This document shows positions 1 through 8,335 of a stretch of DNA of 64,000 nucleotides, in pieces; the first letter of the stretch is position 1; each line of letters opens with the position of its first letter. The notes beneath the pieces were generated by a model that searched no databases, was not told where the DNA came from, and saw only the letters and a program-made list of their open reading frames with translations. The position numbers were made by a program, and so were the translations under genes. The DNA comes from 39-52-133 sp036523795 (GTDB lineage: Bacteria; Pseudomonadota; Gammaproteobacteria; Burkholderiales; Gallionellaceae), in assembly GCA_036523795.1 (NCBI GenBank), contig DATDDN010000057.1:9568-73567 (forward strand). The letters are read 5' to 3'.

Positions 1-90
1 GCGGTCGAGGTAGAGCTGGGTCAGCTCGACGCTGGAAATCTGCTTCCCGGCCAGGGCCGCGGCAAGCTGTTTGAGGCTGGAGTTGATCAT
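1..90 (-). CDS. gatA: Aspartyl/glutamyl-tRNA amidotransferase subunit A, N-terminal fragment
   Basis: Only the first 30 codons are inside the window; the gene runs off the left edge on the minus strand. They read from an ATG at 90 and resemble the start of GatA, with an N-terminal helix ending in a Ser-Val-Glu-Leu-Thr type stretch. GatA is the amidase subunit that supplies ammonia for converting Glu-tRNA(Gln) or Asp-tRNA(Asn) to the amide forms. Its position 55 bp downstream of gatC on the same strand is the usual gatCA(B) operon order. The catalytic Lys-Ser-Ser triad lies outside the window, so the call rests on the N-terminus and the neighbour. Confidence 0.8.
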   Translation of the reverse strand, partial: MINSSLKQLAAALAGKQISSVELTQLYLDR

Positions 91-145
91 TGTTCGCTCA
101 TTGAAAAAGGGGCGGGAAAGGCCGCGGCGCGGCGTTTCTGACAGG

Positions 146-433
146 TTATTCAATAACCTGCGGCACCAGGTAAAGGCCGCGCTCCACCTGCGGCGCCACG
201 GACTGGAACAGCTCGCGCTGGTTGGATTCGGTCACCACGTCCTCGCGCAGGCGCTGGCTGAGCTCTTGGGCGTGAGCCATGGGCTCGATGCCGCGGGTGT
301 CCACCGCCTGCATTTCCTCGATCAGGCTGAAGATGTTTTGCAGCTGGGCGTGGGCGGTGTGGATTTCCGCGTCAGACATGGCCAGACGGGCCAGGCGGGC
401 CACTTTTTTCACGTCGTCGGTAGTCAGGGACAT
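146..433 (-). CDS. gatC: Aspartyl/glutamyl-tRNA amidotransferase subunit C
   Basis: A 95-residue protein of the normal GatC length. It opens with a Leu-Thr-x-x-Asp-Val-Lys-Lys-Val-Ala-x-Leu-Ala-Arg-Leu pattern and carries the family's central Asp-Thr-Arg-Gly-Ile-Glu-Pro-Met-Ala-His segment near residues 45-55. GatC is the small subunit that stabilises GatA and wraps it around GatB in the tRNA-dependent amidotransferase. It is the first gene of a minus-strand operon with gatA following, and it is divergent from mreB across an 88-bp spacer. The start ATG at 433 gives the family N-terminus. Confidence 0.95.
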   Translation of the reverse strand: MSLTTDDVKKVARLARLAMSDAEIHTAHAQLQNIFSLIEEMQAVDTRGIEPMAHAQELSQRLREDVVTESNQRELFQSVAPQVERGLYLVPQVIE

Positions 434-472
434 ATTCGTTTTAAAGCGTTATCAATTCAGAGGTAATGGGGT

Positions 473-478
473 ATTATA
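473..478 (-). promoter_or_regulatory. Candidate -10 box for gatCA
   Basis: The minus strand carries a perfect TATAAT hexamer here, 40 bp upstream of the gatC start, in the gatC-mreB divergent spacer. No convincing -35 hexamer was found 16-18 bp further upstream, so this is only a candidate. The spacer must also contain the mreB promoter, which could not be assigned. Confidence 0.3.
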
Positions 479-521
479 AACAAATTTGCGGGCGCGGCCC
501 TTACCACTCTGAGGTTCATCT

Positions 522-1565
522 ATGTTCGGTTTTGTTGACAGCTATTTTTCCAATGACTTGGCCATTGACCTGGGCACGGCCAACACGCTGATCTGGGCCC
601 GTGGTGTTGGAATCGTGCTGGACGAACCATCGGTGGTGGCGATCCGTCAGGAAGGCGGCCCCAACGGCAAGAAAGTGATTCAGCAGGTTGGCCTGGCTGC
701 CAAGCAGATGCTGGGCCGCACTCCGGGCAACATCACCGCCATCCGCCCGATGAAGGACGGCGTGATCGCAGACTTCACCGTGACCGAGCAGATGCTCAAG
801 CAGTTCATCCGCCGCGTGCACAAATCCAGCATCTTCACCCCCAGCCCGCGCATCGTCATTTGCGTACCCTGCGGCTCCACCCAGGTTGAGCGCCGCGCCA
901 TCCGCGAATCCGCCTACGGCGCCGGTGCACGCCGCGTCGAGCTGATCGAGGAGCCGATGGCGGCTGCGATCGGTGCCGACCTGCCGATCGAGGAAGCCAC
1001 CGGCTCCATGGTGGTGGACATCGGCGGCGGCACCACCGAGGTGGGCGTGATCTCGCTGGGCGGTGCGGTGTACTCCGGCTCCGTGCGCGTAGGCGGCGAC
1101 AAGCTGGACGAAGCCATCATCAACTACATCCGCCGCAACTACGGCATGCTGATCGGCGAAACCACCGCCGAGCAGATCAAGAAGGAAATCGGCTCTGCCT
1201 TCCCTGGCAGCGAAGTGCGCGAAATGGAAGTGCGCGGCCGCAACCTGGCCGAGGGCGTGCCACGCAGCTTCACCATCTCCAGCAACGAAATCCTGGAAGC
1301 CCTGACCGACCCGCTCAACAGCATCGTCAGCGCCGTGAAGACCGCGCTGGAGCAGACTCCGCCTGAACTGGGCGCCGACATCGCCAGCAAGGGCATGGTG
1401 CTCACCGGCGGCGGCGCGCTGCTGCGCGACATCGATCGCCTGCTGATGGAAGAGACCGGCCTGCCCGCGGTGATCGCCGACGATCCGCTCACCTGCGTGG
1501 TGCGTGGTTCCGGCAAGGCGCTGGATCGCATGGACAAGTTCAGCAATATCTTCACTAAAGAGTAA
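522..1565 (+). CDS. mreB: Rod shape-determining protein MreB
   Basis: A 347-residue actin homologue of normal length. The N-terminal phosphate loop (Asp-Leu-Gly-Thr-Ala-Asn-Thr, about residues 16-22) and the second phosphate loop (Val-Asp-Ile-Gly-Gly-Gly-Thr-Thr, about 164-171) are intact. The adenosine-binding Leu-Thr-Gly-Gly-Gly-Ala-Leu-Leu segment is near residue 293. MreB forms ATP-dependent filaments under the inner membrane that direct lateral peptidoglycan synthesis through MreC/MreD, RodA and PBP2. A GAGG ribosome-binding site precedes the ATG at 522. It is the first gene of a six-gene elongasome cluster in the same orientation. Confidence 0.98.
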   Translation: MFGFVDSYFSNDLAIDLGTANTLIWARGVGIVLDEPSVVAIRQEGGPNGKKVIQQVGLAAKQMLGRTPGNITAIRPMKDGVIADFTVTEQMLKQFIRRVHKSSIFTPSPRIVICVPCGSTQVERRAIRESAYGAGARRVELIEEPMAAAIGADLPIEEATGSMVVDIGGGTTEVGVISLGGAVYSGSVRVGGDKLDEAIINYIRRNYGMLIGETTAEQIKKEIGSAFPGSEVREMEVRGRNLAEGVPRSFTISSNEILEALTDPLNSIVSAVKTALEQTPPELGADIASKGMVLTGGGALLRDIDRLLMEETGLPAVIADDPLTCVVRGSGKALDRMDKFSNIFTKE

Positions 1566-1626
1566 CTTTCATTTGGTCATGTTATGCATGCTCGCTGGCA
1601 TGACTGATTCCCGGTGCGTGTGATTC

Positions 1627-2538
1627 ATGGATGGCACCCAGTCATTTACTTTCTTCAAACGCGGCCCCAGCCCGGTTGCGCGACTGGTGTTTTTCGCCGT
1701 GCTGTCGCTGCTGCTGCTGTTCATTGACTCGCGCTACAAGTATCTTGAGTCCACCCGCCGCACGATTTCCATCGTGGTGCAGCCGCTGCAGCGCCTGACC
1801 ACCATGCCCGGCGTGATCTGGCAGCAGGTCAGCGGCTACTTTGACACCCAGAGCAGCCTGATCCGCAACAATACTGCGCTGACCCAGCAACATCACATGG
1901 ACGCCGCCCAGCTGCTGCAGCTGCAGACGCTGCAGGCGGAAAACGCTCATCTGCGCCAGCTGCTGGACGTGCAGCAGCACGCCAGCTATCCCATGCAGAT
2001 GGCCGAGATCGTGTACATCGAGCGCGACATCTTCCGCCGCAAGGTATTCGTCAACAAGGGCGCCAACAGCAACGTGCAACCCGGCCAGGTGGTGATGGAC
2101 GACACCGGTATCGTCGGCCAGGTCACGCGCGTGTTCCCGTTGCTGTCTGAAATCACCCTGATCACCGACAAGGACCACGCCGTGCCGATCCAGGTGCTGC
2201 GCACCGGCCTGCGCGCGGTGGTGTTCGGCTCCGGTGACATCAGCACCCTCAGCTTGCGCTATATGCCGGTGAGCGCCGACATCCAGCCCGGCGACGTGCT
2301 GGTCACCTCCGGCCTGGACGGCACCTATCCTGCCGGCCTGCCGGTGGCCAAGGTGGTAAAGATCGAACGCGACCCTGCCTTTCCGTTTGCGCGCATCGTG
2401 TGCACCGCGATTGCGGGCGTGGACCGCCAGCGCCAGCTGCTGATCGTATCCGGCCTGCCCACGCTGCCTGAGCTGCCGCCTGAACCCGAGGCACAAGGCA
2501 CCGACAAGGGTCGCAAGGTCAAGCGGAGAGTGCCATGA
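1627..2538 (+). CDS. mreC: Rod shape-determining protein MreC
   Basis: A 303-residue bitopic membrane protein. A single transmembrane helix at about residues 18-34 is followed by a Gln/Leu-rich coiled coil (about 75-115) and the two-lobed periplasmic beta domain (about 120-280). This is the standard MreC architecture. MreC links MreB filaments to the periplasmic PBP2/RodA synthase. The C-terminal tail is Pro/Glu- and Lys/Arg-rich and probably disordered. The gene lies 61 bp after mreB, and its stop overlaps the mreD start by 4 bp (ATGA), which suggests translational coupling. Confidence 0.96.
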   Translation: MDGTQSFTFFKRGPSPVARLVFFAVLSLLLLFIDSRYKYLESTRRTISIVVQPLQRLTTMPGVIWQQVSGYFDTQSSLIRNNTALTQQHHMDAAQLLQLQTLQAENAHLRQLLDVQQHASYPMQMAEIVYIERDIFRRKVFVNKGANSNVQPGQVVMDDTGIVGQVTRVFPLLSEITLITDKDHAVPIQVLRTGLRAVVFGSGDISTLSLRYMPVSADIQPGDVLVTSGLDGTYPAGLPVAKVVKIERDPAFPFARIVCTAIAGVDRQRQLLIVSGLPTLPELPPEPEAQGTDKGRKVKRRVP

Positions 2539-3053
2539 ACCCCATCATGCCAAAAGACCAGGAATTTCTGCTGCCGGCCAGCCGCACCTTCATCGCGCTG
2601 AGCCTGCTGGTTGCGCTGCTGCTCAACTGGCTGCCGCTGCATGGCATCTGGCTGGCGCTGCGCCCGGATTTCGTGGCATTGCTGCTGCTTTACTGGTGTA
2701 CCCATAAGCCCTACACCATCGGCATCGGCATCGCCTGGGCCATCGGCATCTTTGCCGATGTGTCGGACGCCACTCTGTTCGGCCAGCATGCGCTGGCCTA
2801 TACCGTACTGGCCTTCGGCGGCGTGATGTTGCATCGCCGCGTGCAGATGTTCGACCTGCGTGAGCAGTCCATGCAGGTGTTCCCGCTGCTGCTGGTGAGT
2901 TATGCCGTGTATGTCGGCGTGCACTGGCAACTGCACAACTATGTGGCCTGGGAGTACTTCCTCGGCAGCTTCACCTCGGCCATGCTGTGGGCTCCCCTGA
3001 CCGTGCTGCTGCAAACGCTGCGCCGGCCTCGGCGCAACCCTGACGAACTATGA
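2535..3053 (+). CDS. mreD: Rod shape-determining protein MreD
   Basis: A 172-residue, highly hydrophobic inner-membrane protein with about five predicted helices, the usual size for MreD. The Leu-Arg-Pro-Asp-Phe-Val-Ala-Leu-Leu-Leu-Leu-Tyr-Trp segment near residues 42-55 is typical of proteobacterial MreD. It works with MreC in the elongasome. Both ends overlap neighbours by 4 bp (mreC stop and mrdA start), so mreC, mreD and mrdA are probably translationally coupled. Confidence 0.94.
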   Translation: MNPIMPKDQEFLLPASRTFIALSLLVALLLNWLPLHGIWLALRPDFVALLLLYWCTHKPYTIGIGIAWAIGIFADVSDATLFGQHALAYTVLAFGGVMLHRRVQMFDLREQSMQVFPLLLVSYAVYVGVHWQLHNYVAWEYFLGSFTSAMLWAPLTVLLQTLRRPRRNPDEL

Positions 3054-4951
3054 ATCGTCACGTCGAGCTGAAAAATCATCAGCGCGAGATCTACTTCTTC
3101 CGCCTGCGCCTGCTGCTCAGCCTCGGTTTCGTGGTGGTGCTGCTGCTCATCCTGCTGTCGCGCTTCGTCTACCTGCAGGTGATCAAGCAGGGCTACTTCA
3201 AGACGCTGGCCGACAACAACCGCATCTCGGTGGCGCCCATCGTGCCCAACCGTGGCCTGATCATGGACCGCAACGGCATCGTGCTGGCGCAGAACTACTC
3301 CGGTTACACCCTGGAGATCGCGCCGGGCAAGGTGGCGGACCTGGATGCCACCATCGACGCGCTGACCAAGCTGGTCGACATTCAACCGCGAGACCGCAAG
3401 CGTTTCAACAAGCTGCTGTCCGAATCGCACACGTCGGAGACGCTGCCCATCCGCAGCCGCCTGAGCGATTTGGAGGTGGCGCGCTTCGCGGCCCAGCGCT
3501 ACCGCTTCCCCGGCGTGGAAATCAAGGCGCGCCTGTTCCGCGAATACCCTTTCAGTGATGTCACCTCGCATCTCCTCGGCTATGTCGGCCGCATCAACCA
3601 GAACGACATGGATCAACTGGAAAGGGATGACGTCGCCTCCAATTACCTGGGCACCGACTATATCGGCAAAACGGGCATCGAGCAGAGTTATGAACGCGAG
3701 TTGCACGGCACCACCGGCTTTGAACAGGTGGAAGTAGATGCCGGCGGGCGCGCAGTGCGCGTGCTGTCGAACAGCACGCCGCAATCCGGGCAAAGCCTGA
3801 TGCTCACCTTGGACGCCAAGCTGCAGCAGGTGGCCGAGGAAGCTTTCGGCCAATACCGCGGCGCGCTGGTGGCAATGGATCCGAACAATGGCGAAGTGCT
3901 GGCCTTTGTCAGCAAGCCCGGCTATGACCCCAGCCTGTTTATCGATGGTATCGACCAGCAAAGCTGGGACGAGTTGAACAACTCGCCCGACAAGCCGATG
4001 GTCAATCGCGCCCTGAATGGCGCCTATCCGCCCGGCTCGACGTTCAAGCCCTACATGGCGCTGGGTGCGCTCACCCTCGGCAAGCGCCGGGCCGAGCAGA
4101 GAATCTTCGATCCCGGCTTCTTCACTTTCGGCAACCACACCTTCCGCGATGACAAGAAGGGTGGCCACGGCTCGGTCGATATGTACAAGTCTATCGTCGA
4201 GTCCTGTGACACCTACTACTACATGCTGGCCAACGACATGGGCATCGACAACATCGCCAGCTTCATGCGCCAGTTCGGTTTTGGCCAGCGCACCGGCATC
4301 GACATCGCGGGCGAATCGGAAGGTGTGCTGCCGTCGCAGGAATGGAAGAAGAAGCGCTTCAAGAAGCCCGAGCAGCAGAAGTGGTACCCCGGCGAAACGA
4401 TCTCCATCGGCATCGGCCAGGGCTACAACGCCTACACACCGATGCAGCTCGCCGAAGCGGTGGCAACGCTGGCCAACAACGGCGTGATGTACCGACCGCA
4501 CCTGGTGCAGTCTCTCTCCGACGTGAGCACAGGGCAGAAGACGCTGATCGAGCCGAAGCTGCTGCGCACCATCCCGCTCAAGCAGGAAGACATTGATGTG
4601 ATCAAACGGGCCATGGTCGGCGTCAACAAGGAAGGCACCGCTGCAGGCGCCTTTGCCGGCGCGGGATACGTCGCCGCCGGCAAGACCGGCACGGCGCAGG
4701 TGTTCTCCCTGAAGGGCGAGAGTTACACCGAAGGCCGCGTCAAGCAGGAACTGCGCGACCACGCGCTGTTCATCGCCTTCGCCCCGGCGGACCAACCGAA
4801 AATCGCGCTGGCGGTACTGGTGGAGAACGGCGGCTTCGGCGCGTCCACCGCCGCGCCGATCGCACGCAAGGTGCTCGATTACTACCTGCTCGGCAAGACG
4901 CCCAAGCCGCTGCAGGAAGTGAAGCACAGCCCGGAGAAGGAAGATGATTAA
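3050..4951 (+). CDS. mrdA: Peptidoglycan D,D-transpeptidase PBP2
   Basis: A 633-residue class B penicillin-binding protein. It has one N-terminal membrane anchor (about residues 20-42), a dimerisation/pedestal region and a C-terminal transpeptidase domain. The acylated serine is Ser330 in a Ser-Thr-Phe-Lys tetrad, Ser-Cys-Asp matches the second motif, and Lys-Thr-Gly starts at residue 545. All active-site motifs are present. PBP2 cross-links lateral-wall peptidoglycan together with the RodA glycosyltransferase, which is encoded immediately downstream with an 8-bp overlap. Confidence 0.97.
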   Translation: MNRHVELKNHQREIYFFRLRLLLSLGFVVVLLLILLSRFVYLQVIKQGYFKTLADNNRISVAPIVPNRGLIMDRNGIVLAQNYSGYTLEIAPGKVADLDATIDALTKLVDIQPRDRKRFNKLLSESHTSETLPIRSRLSDLEVARFAAQRYRFPGVEIKARLFREYPFSDVTSHLLGYVGRINQNDMDQLERDDVASNYLGTDYIGKTGIEQSYERELHGTTGFEQVEVDAGGRAVRVLSNSTPQSGQSLMLTLDAKLQQVAEEAFGQYRGALVAMDPNNGEVLAFVSKPGYDPSLFIDGIDQQSWDELNNSPDKPMVNRALNGAYPPGSTFKPYMALGALTLGKRRAEQRIFDPGFFTFGNHTFRDDKKGGHGSVDMYKSIVESCDTYYYMLANDMGIDNIASFMRQFGFGQRTGIDIAGESEGVLPSQEWKKKRFKKPEQQKWYPGETISIGIGQGYNAYTPMQLAEAVATLANNGVMYRPHLVQSLSDVSTGQKTLIEPKLLRTIPLKQEDIDVIKRAMVGVNKEGTAAGAFAGAGYVAAGKTGTAQVFSLKGESYTEGRVKQELRDHALFIAFAPADQPKIALAVLVENGGFGASTAAPIARKVLDYYLLGKTPKPLQEVKHSPEKEDD

Positions 4952-6041
4952 TCGCCTCAAACGCCGCTTTGTCGCGCATCTCGATCCCGTCCTGATGTAT
5001 GCCCTCGGTGCGCTGATGTTCGTCAGCCTGGTGCTGATGTACAGCGCAAGCGACGGCAGCTGGAGCCGCGTGTTCGGCCAGTTCACCAACATCCTGGTGG
5101 GCTTCACCGCACTGTGGATCGTGGCCAACATGCCGCTGCACTACCTGATGCGCATCGCCGTGCCCATCTACGTGATCGGCATGATCATGCTGCTGGGCGT
5201 GATGACGCCACTCGGCATCACCAGCCACGGCGCCACGCGCTGGCTCAACATCGGCGTGGCCACCATCCAGCCCTCCGAGCTGATGAAGGTTGCGGTGCCG
5301 CTGATGATGGCCTGGTACTTCGAGAAGCATGAGGCTACCCTGACCCTGAAAAACTATCTCGTCGCCGCCATCCTGCTGGCGATACCGGTGGCGCTGATCC
5401 TCAAGCAGCCCGACCTTGGCACCGGCCTGCTGATCGCGGCCAGTGGCTTCTACGTGCTGTTCCTGGCCGGCCTGTCCTGGCGCATCATGATCGGCTTGGC
5501 GGTGGCGGCTGCCGCCAGCGCGCCCTTCCTGTGGCACGCATTGCATGATTACCAGCGCCACCGCATCCTGATGCTGCTCGATCCCACCCAGGACGCGCTG
5601 GGCAAGGGCTACCACACCATCCAGGGCATGATCGCGGTGGGCTCCGGCGGCATCATCGGCAAGGGCTACATGAACGGCACGCAGACCCACCTAGACTTCC
5701 TGCCCGAGCGCATGACCGACTTCATCTTCGCCGTGTACTCGGAAGAATTCGGCCTCCTCGGCAACCTGATCCTGCTCACCATCTACGGTGTCGTCATTGC
5801 GCGCGGCTTCGTTATCACCGCCAACGCCTCCACCTACTTCACCCGCCTGATGGCCGGCTCCATCACGCTCACCTTCTTCACATACACCTTCGTCAACATG
5901 GGCATGGTCAGCGGCATCCTGCCGGTAGTGGGCGTACCGCTGCCCCTGATCAGCTACGGCGGCACCTCCATCCTTACCCTGTCGCTGGGTTTTGGTATGT
6001 TGATGAGCATACACACGCACAAGAAACTGGTTCAAAGCTAG
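4944..6041 (+). CDS. rodA: SEDS peptidoglycan glycosyltransferase RodA
   Basis: A 365-residue polytopic membrane protein of the SEDS (FtsW/RodA/SpoVE) family with about ten predicted helices. The hallmark loop Leu-Pro-Glu-Arg-Met-Thr-Asp-Phe-Ile-Phe-Ala, which contains the putative catalytic Asp, is at about residues 252-262. The conserved C-terminal Pro-Leu-Pro-Leu-Ile-Ser-Tyr-Gly-Gly-Thr-Ser motif is near residue 335. RodA polymerises lipid II into glycan strands and is activated by PBP2. The start overlaps the mrdA end by 8 bp. Confidence 0.97.
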   Translation: MINRLKRRFVAHLDPVLMYALGALMFVSLVLMYSASDGSWSRVFGQFTNILVGFTALWIVANMPLHYLMRIAVPIYVIGMIMLLGVMTPLGITSHGATRWLNIGVATIQPSELMKVAVPLMMAWYFEKHEATLTLKNYLVAAILLAIPVALILKQPDLGTGLLIAASGFYVLFLAGLSWRIMIGLAVAAAASAPFLWHALHDYQRHRILMLLDPTQDALGKGYHTIQGMIAVGSGGIIGKGYMNGTQTHLDFLPERMTDFIFAVYSEEFGLLGNLILLTIYGVVIARGFVITANASTYFTRLMAGSITLTFFTYTFVNMGMVSGILPVVGVPLPLISYGGTSILTLSLGFGMLMSIHTHKKLVQS

Positions 6042-6051
6042 GAGTAACTCA

Positions 6052-7011
6052 ATGAACAGACAGATCGCCCTTGCCGCCCTTACCGCCATACTGCTGGCTG
6101 CCTGCAGCAGCAACCCCGCGCGCAAACCGGCCAGTGAGACCACACGTGCTCCAGTCACCGACCTTAAACCGGCCGGCAGCGGCGCCGCCAGCGCGCCACC
6201 CGCCACTTCAGGCAGCGGCGGCTATCTCGCAGGCGACGGCCCCGGCAGCGATGCACCGGCCAACATGGACAGCATCCCCGACGCCGTGCCACGCGCCGAA
6301 CCGCTGCACCGCTATGCCAACCGTCCCTACACCGCGCTGGGCCAGAAATACGTTCCCCTCACCCAGCCCGGCCACTATAAGGAACGCGGCATCGCCTCCT
6401 GGTACGGCAAGAAATTCCACGGCCAGCGCACCTCCATCGGCGAGGTGTACGACATGTACGGCATGACCGCGGCGCACACCACGCTGCCCATTCCCAGCTA
6501 TGCGCGCGTCACCAACGTGGCCAACCACAAATCGGTGATCGTGCGCATCAACGACCGCGGCCCCTTCGTGCATGACCGCATCATCGACCTGTCCTATACC
6601 GCGGCCTACAAGCTGGGCCTGATCGGCAACGGCAGCGGCGAAGTGGAAGTGGAGAGCATCCCCAGCGACGGCACCTTGCCACCGGTGGTCGCCAGCAACG
6701 AGGTGCGCAGCGCACCGCTGCCGGTAGAGCCGGTTGCTGCCGTGACGCTGCCGATTGAGACTTCGGGCAGGAAATCAGCTGCGGGCAATGTCTTCCTGCA
6801 GCTGGGTGCATTCAAGTCGGAAGATGGCGCACGCAGCTTCCTCGCGCGCATGCGTGCCGAGCTGGGGGATAGCAAGGACATCAGCCTGTATCAGAAAGAC
6901 GGGCTGACGCGGGTGCATATGGGGCCGTATGTGAGCCAGGATGCGGCCAGGGCGAGTGCGGTTAAGTTGCAGGCGAAGTTGCGGTTTAAGCCGATGGTGA
7001 GTGTGCATTAG
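6052..7011 (+). CDS. rlpA: Septal ring lytic transglycosylase RlpA family lipoprotein
   Basis: A 319-residue lipoprotein. A signal peptide ends in a Leu-Leu-Ala-Ala-Cys lipobox (Cys19), followed by a low-complexity linker. The double-psi beta-barrel domain (about residues 110-190) contains Ser-Trp-Tyr-Gly, His-Thr-Thr-Leu-Pro and the catalytic-site Asn-Asp-Arg-Gly-Pro-Phe. A C-terminal SPOR domain (about 245-318) binds denuded septal glycan. RlpA cleaves such glycan strands. It closes the elongasome cluster 10 bp after rodA. The last ~110 bp are partly duplicated, in decayed form, 0.7 kb downstream. Confidence 0.94.
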   Translation: MNRQIALAALTAILLAACSSNPARKPASETTRAPVTDLKPAGSGAASAPPATSGSGGYLAGDGPGSDAPANMDSIPDAVPRAEPLHRYANRPYTALGQKYVPLTQPGHYKERGIASWYGKKFHGQRTSIGEVYDMYGMTAAHTTLPIPSYARVTNVANHKSVIVRINDRGPFVHDRIIDLSYTAAYKLGLIGNGSGEVEVESIPSDGTLPPVVASNEVRSAPLPVEPVAAVTLPIETSGRKSAAGNVFLQLGAFKSEDGARSFLARMRAELGDSKDISLYQKDGLTRVHMGPYVSQDAARASAVKLQAKLRFKPMVSVH

Positions 7012-7049
7012 TCGGCTTTACATTGCCTAGATGTGTTAGGAGTAAGGCT

Positions 7050-7616
7050 ATGCGCTGGTTCGCGGTGGTTATGATGTTGGCATTACCAACTTCTCAAGCT
7101 GCAGGAGACGATGGTGATCGCTGTACTACAAACTCATTGCCCTCCCACTTGGCACAAGACAAGTGTGTCTGTAATAGAGAGCTCGCAAAAGTCATACAAA
7201 GTAGTAAGAAAGAATTAGCGCTGCCTGGATTCTCCATTATCTCTGCATGCAATGTCCGTACCGTGCCAGAAAGTCCTGCCGACAGCATTGGAGTCTATCA
7301 CTTTAGAGGGAAGCAAACCTTAAGGGGAATATTGCGCATCGAGCCATCCGATGCTGGCGAACTTTTCTTTTATCCCTCTATCAATACAAAAGACGCGACC
7401 TATAGTGATTCGTACTTTCGCTTTGCAGATGAGTCTGCCGCCGAAGCTAAACTCGCATTACCTGACAATTCTGACTTGGAGTGCGTCGAGGCTCCGACAA
7501 CACTTTTAGTTACTCAAGTGTCCGTTGTACGGGATTACGGAACCGATTTCGACGGGACATATATCGTCGCATTCAAACAACAGCAAGTTGGTTCATTTAC
7601 ACCCTGCAAAAAATAG
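7050..7616 (+). CDS. Hypothetical exported protein
   Basis: A 188-residue protein starting at an ATG preceded by AGGAG; an upstream in-frame TTG at 7023 is less likely. Residues 1-18 form a signal peptide with an Ala-x-Ala-type cleavage site. The mature part has several cysteines, including Cys-Val-Cys and a C-terminal Pro-Cys-Lys-Lys. No family was recognised. The gene is visibly more AT-rich than its neighbours and uses rarer codons. It sits directly after rlpA and before a decayed copy of the rlpA 3' end, so it probably arrived or was duplicated with that rearrangement. Confidence 0.6.
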   Translation: MRWFAVVMMLALPTSQAAGDDGDRCTTNSLPSHLAQDKCVCNRELAKVIQSSKKELALPGFSIISACNVRTVPESPADSIGVYHFRGKQTLRGILRIEPSDAGELFFYPSINTKDATYSDSYFRFADESAAEAKLALPDNSDLECVEAPTTLLVTQVSVVRDYGTDFDGTYIVAFKQQQVGSFTPCKK

Positions 7617-7625
7617 GCGCGTAGG

Positions 7626-7699
7626 CGGGCTGACGCGGGTGCATATGGGGCCGTATGTGAGCCAGGATGCGGCCAGGGCGACCGATGATGAGTGTGCAT
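7626..7699 (+). pseudogene. Decayed duplicate of the rlpA 3' end
   Basis: Bases 7626-7681 are identical to 6900-6955 in the SPOR-domain part of rlpA (56 bp, no mismatch). Bases 7682-7699 then match 6991-7008 with one mismatch. The copy has lost 35 bp relative to rlpA, which breaks the frame. It lacks the rest of rlpA and has no start of its own, so it is a duplication scar. It lies about 30 bp upstream of the next exported-protein gene, just as the real rlpA end lies about 40 bp upstream of the gene at 7050. Confidence 0.9.
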
Positions 7700-7731
7700 A
7701 TTTTCTGTCTAAACTACGTTAGGGGGCTTTT

Positions 7732-8136
7732 ATGTTTATTTGCCGACTCTTACCTTTAATCCTGCTAACCCTAAGCATCAGTTGTTGGGCTGACGTTTTC
7801 GGCACAAGCGACAAAGTGTTTATGCAGGGAGGCGTGTGCGCTGACGATCCTTTCACAATCTGGCAGACTTCGATGCCAAGCACCGACGGTCAATCTAAAT
7901 ATAAACTCTTTGCATTTTCTGAAGAATGTGTGGTGATCGATGGGGAGGACGGCACGACTTTTGGCCCCATTTCATTTATTTGTCATCCCGGGGGTAAAAC
8001 TTTGCTTTCTGGAGCCACCTATAAAAGGGCAAGGGAGAAATTTAGTGAGGGCAGCATTTATGAGTGTATAAAGGGGTGTACGCAGTCTCCAAAAAAGATC
8101 CGATATATACCGATACCAGGAGGAGATTGCGGCTGA
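7732..8136 (+). CDS. Hypothetical small exported protein
   Basis: A 134-residue protein with a clear signal peptide (about residues 1-20, ending Cys-Trp-Ala-Asp). The short mature part is Cys-rich, with about six cysteines, suggesting a disulfide-bonded periplasmic or secreted protein. No family was recognised. Base composition is AT-richer than the core genes. It follows the rlpA-tail remnant. A GTTAGG-type leader precedes both this gene and the one at 7050, hinting that the two loci share an upstream module although the proteins are not obviously related. Confidence 0.55.
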   Translation: MFICRLLPLILLTLSISCWADVFGTSDKVFMQGGVCADDPFTIWQTSMPSTDGQSKYKLFAFSEECVVIDGEDGTTFGPISFICHPGGKTLLSGATYKRAREKFSEGSIYECIKGCTQSPKKIRYIPIPGGDCG

Positions 8137-8270
8137 TGTCTCCTTTAACCCTGCCATAAGGACTTCCCAGTCAAGCTGAATTTCAAAACTTACATTTGCT
8201 CCTCTGTTTTTAATAAATAGCCTCCGCGCATGCCAAGCATGCTTCTGTCATATGTTTTACTGCTGGCCAT

Positions 8271-8304
8271 GTAGGGCGCAATAACCAGCGGGCATTGCGC
8301 CGGA
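8271..8304. repeat. REP-like hairpin
   Basis: An 8-bp perfect stem, GGCGCAAT at 8275-8282 with ATTGCGCC at 8294-8301, encloses an 11-base loop. It resembles short dispersed intergenic palindromes of proteobacteria. It lies about 30 bp outside the left end of the large structured repeat. Confidence 0.6.
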
Positions 8305-8335
8305 TGTCGAGTTACACCTGCATTCAAAATCAACA

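Noticed and set aside
2939..5131. 730-codon open frame on the minus strand opposite mreD, mrdA and rodA
   Set aside because: Shadow frame caused by high GC3 in real genes on the other strand; low-complexity His/Arg/Gly composition, no domain.
7525..7722. Open frame spanning the rlpA-tail remnant
   Set aside because: It overlaps the real gene at 7050-7616 out of frame and exists only because of the duplicated tail.
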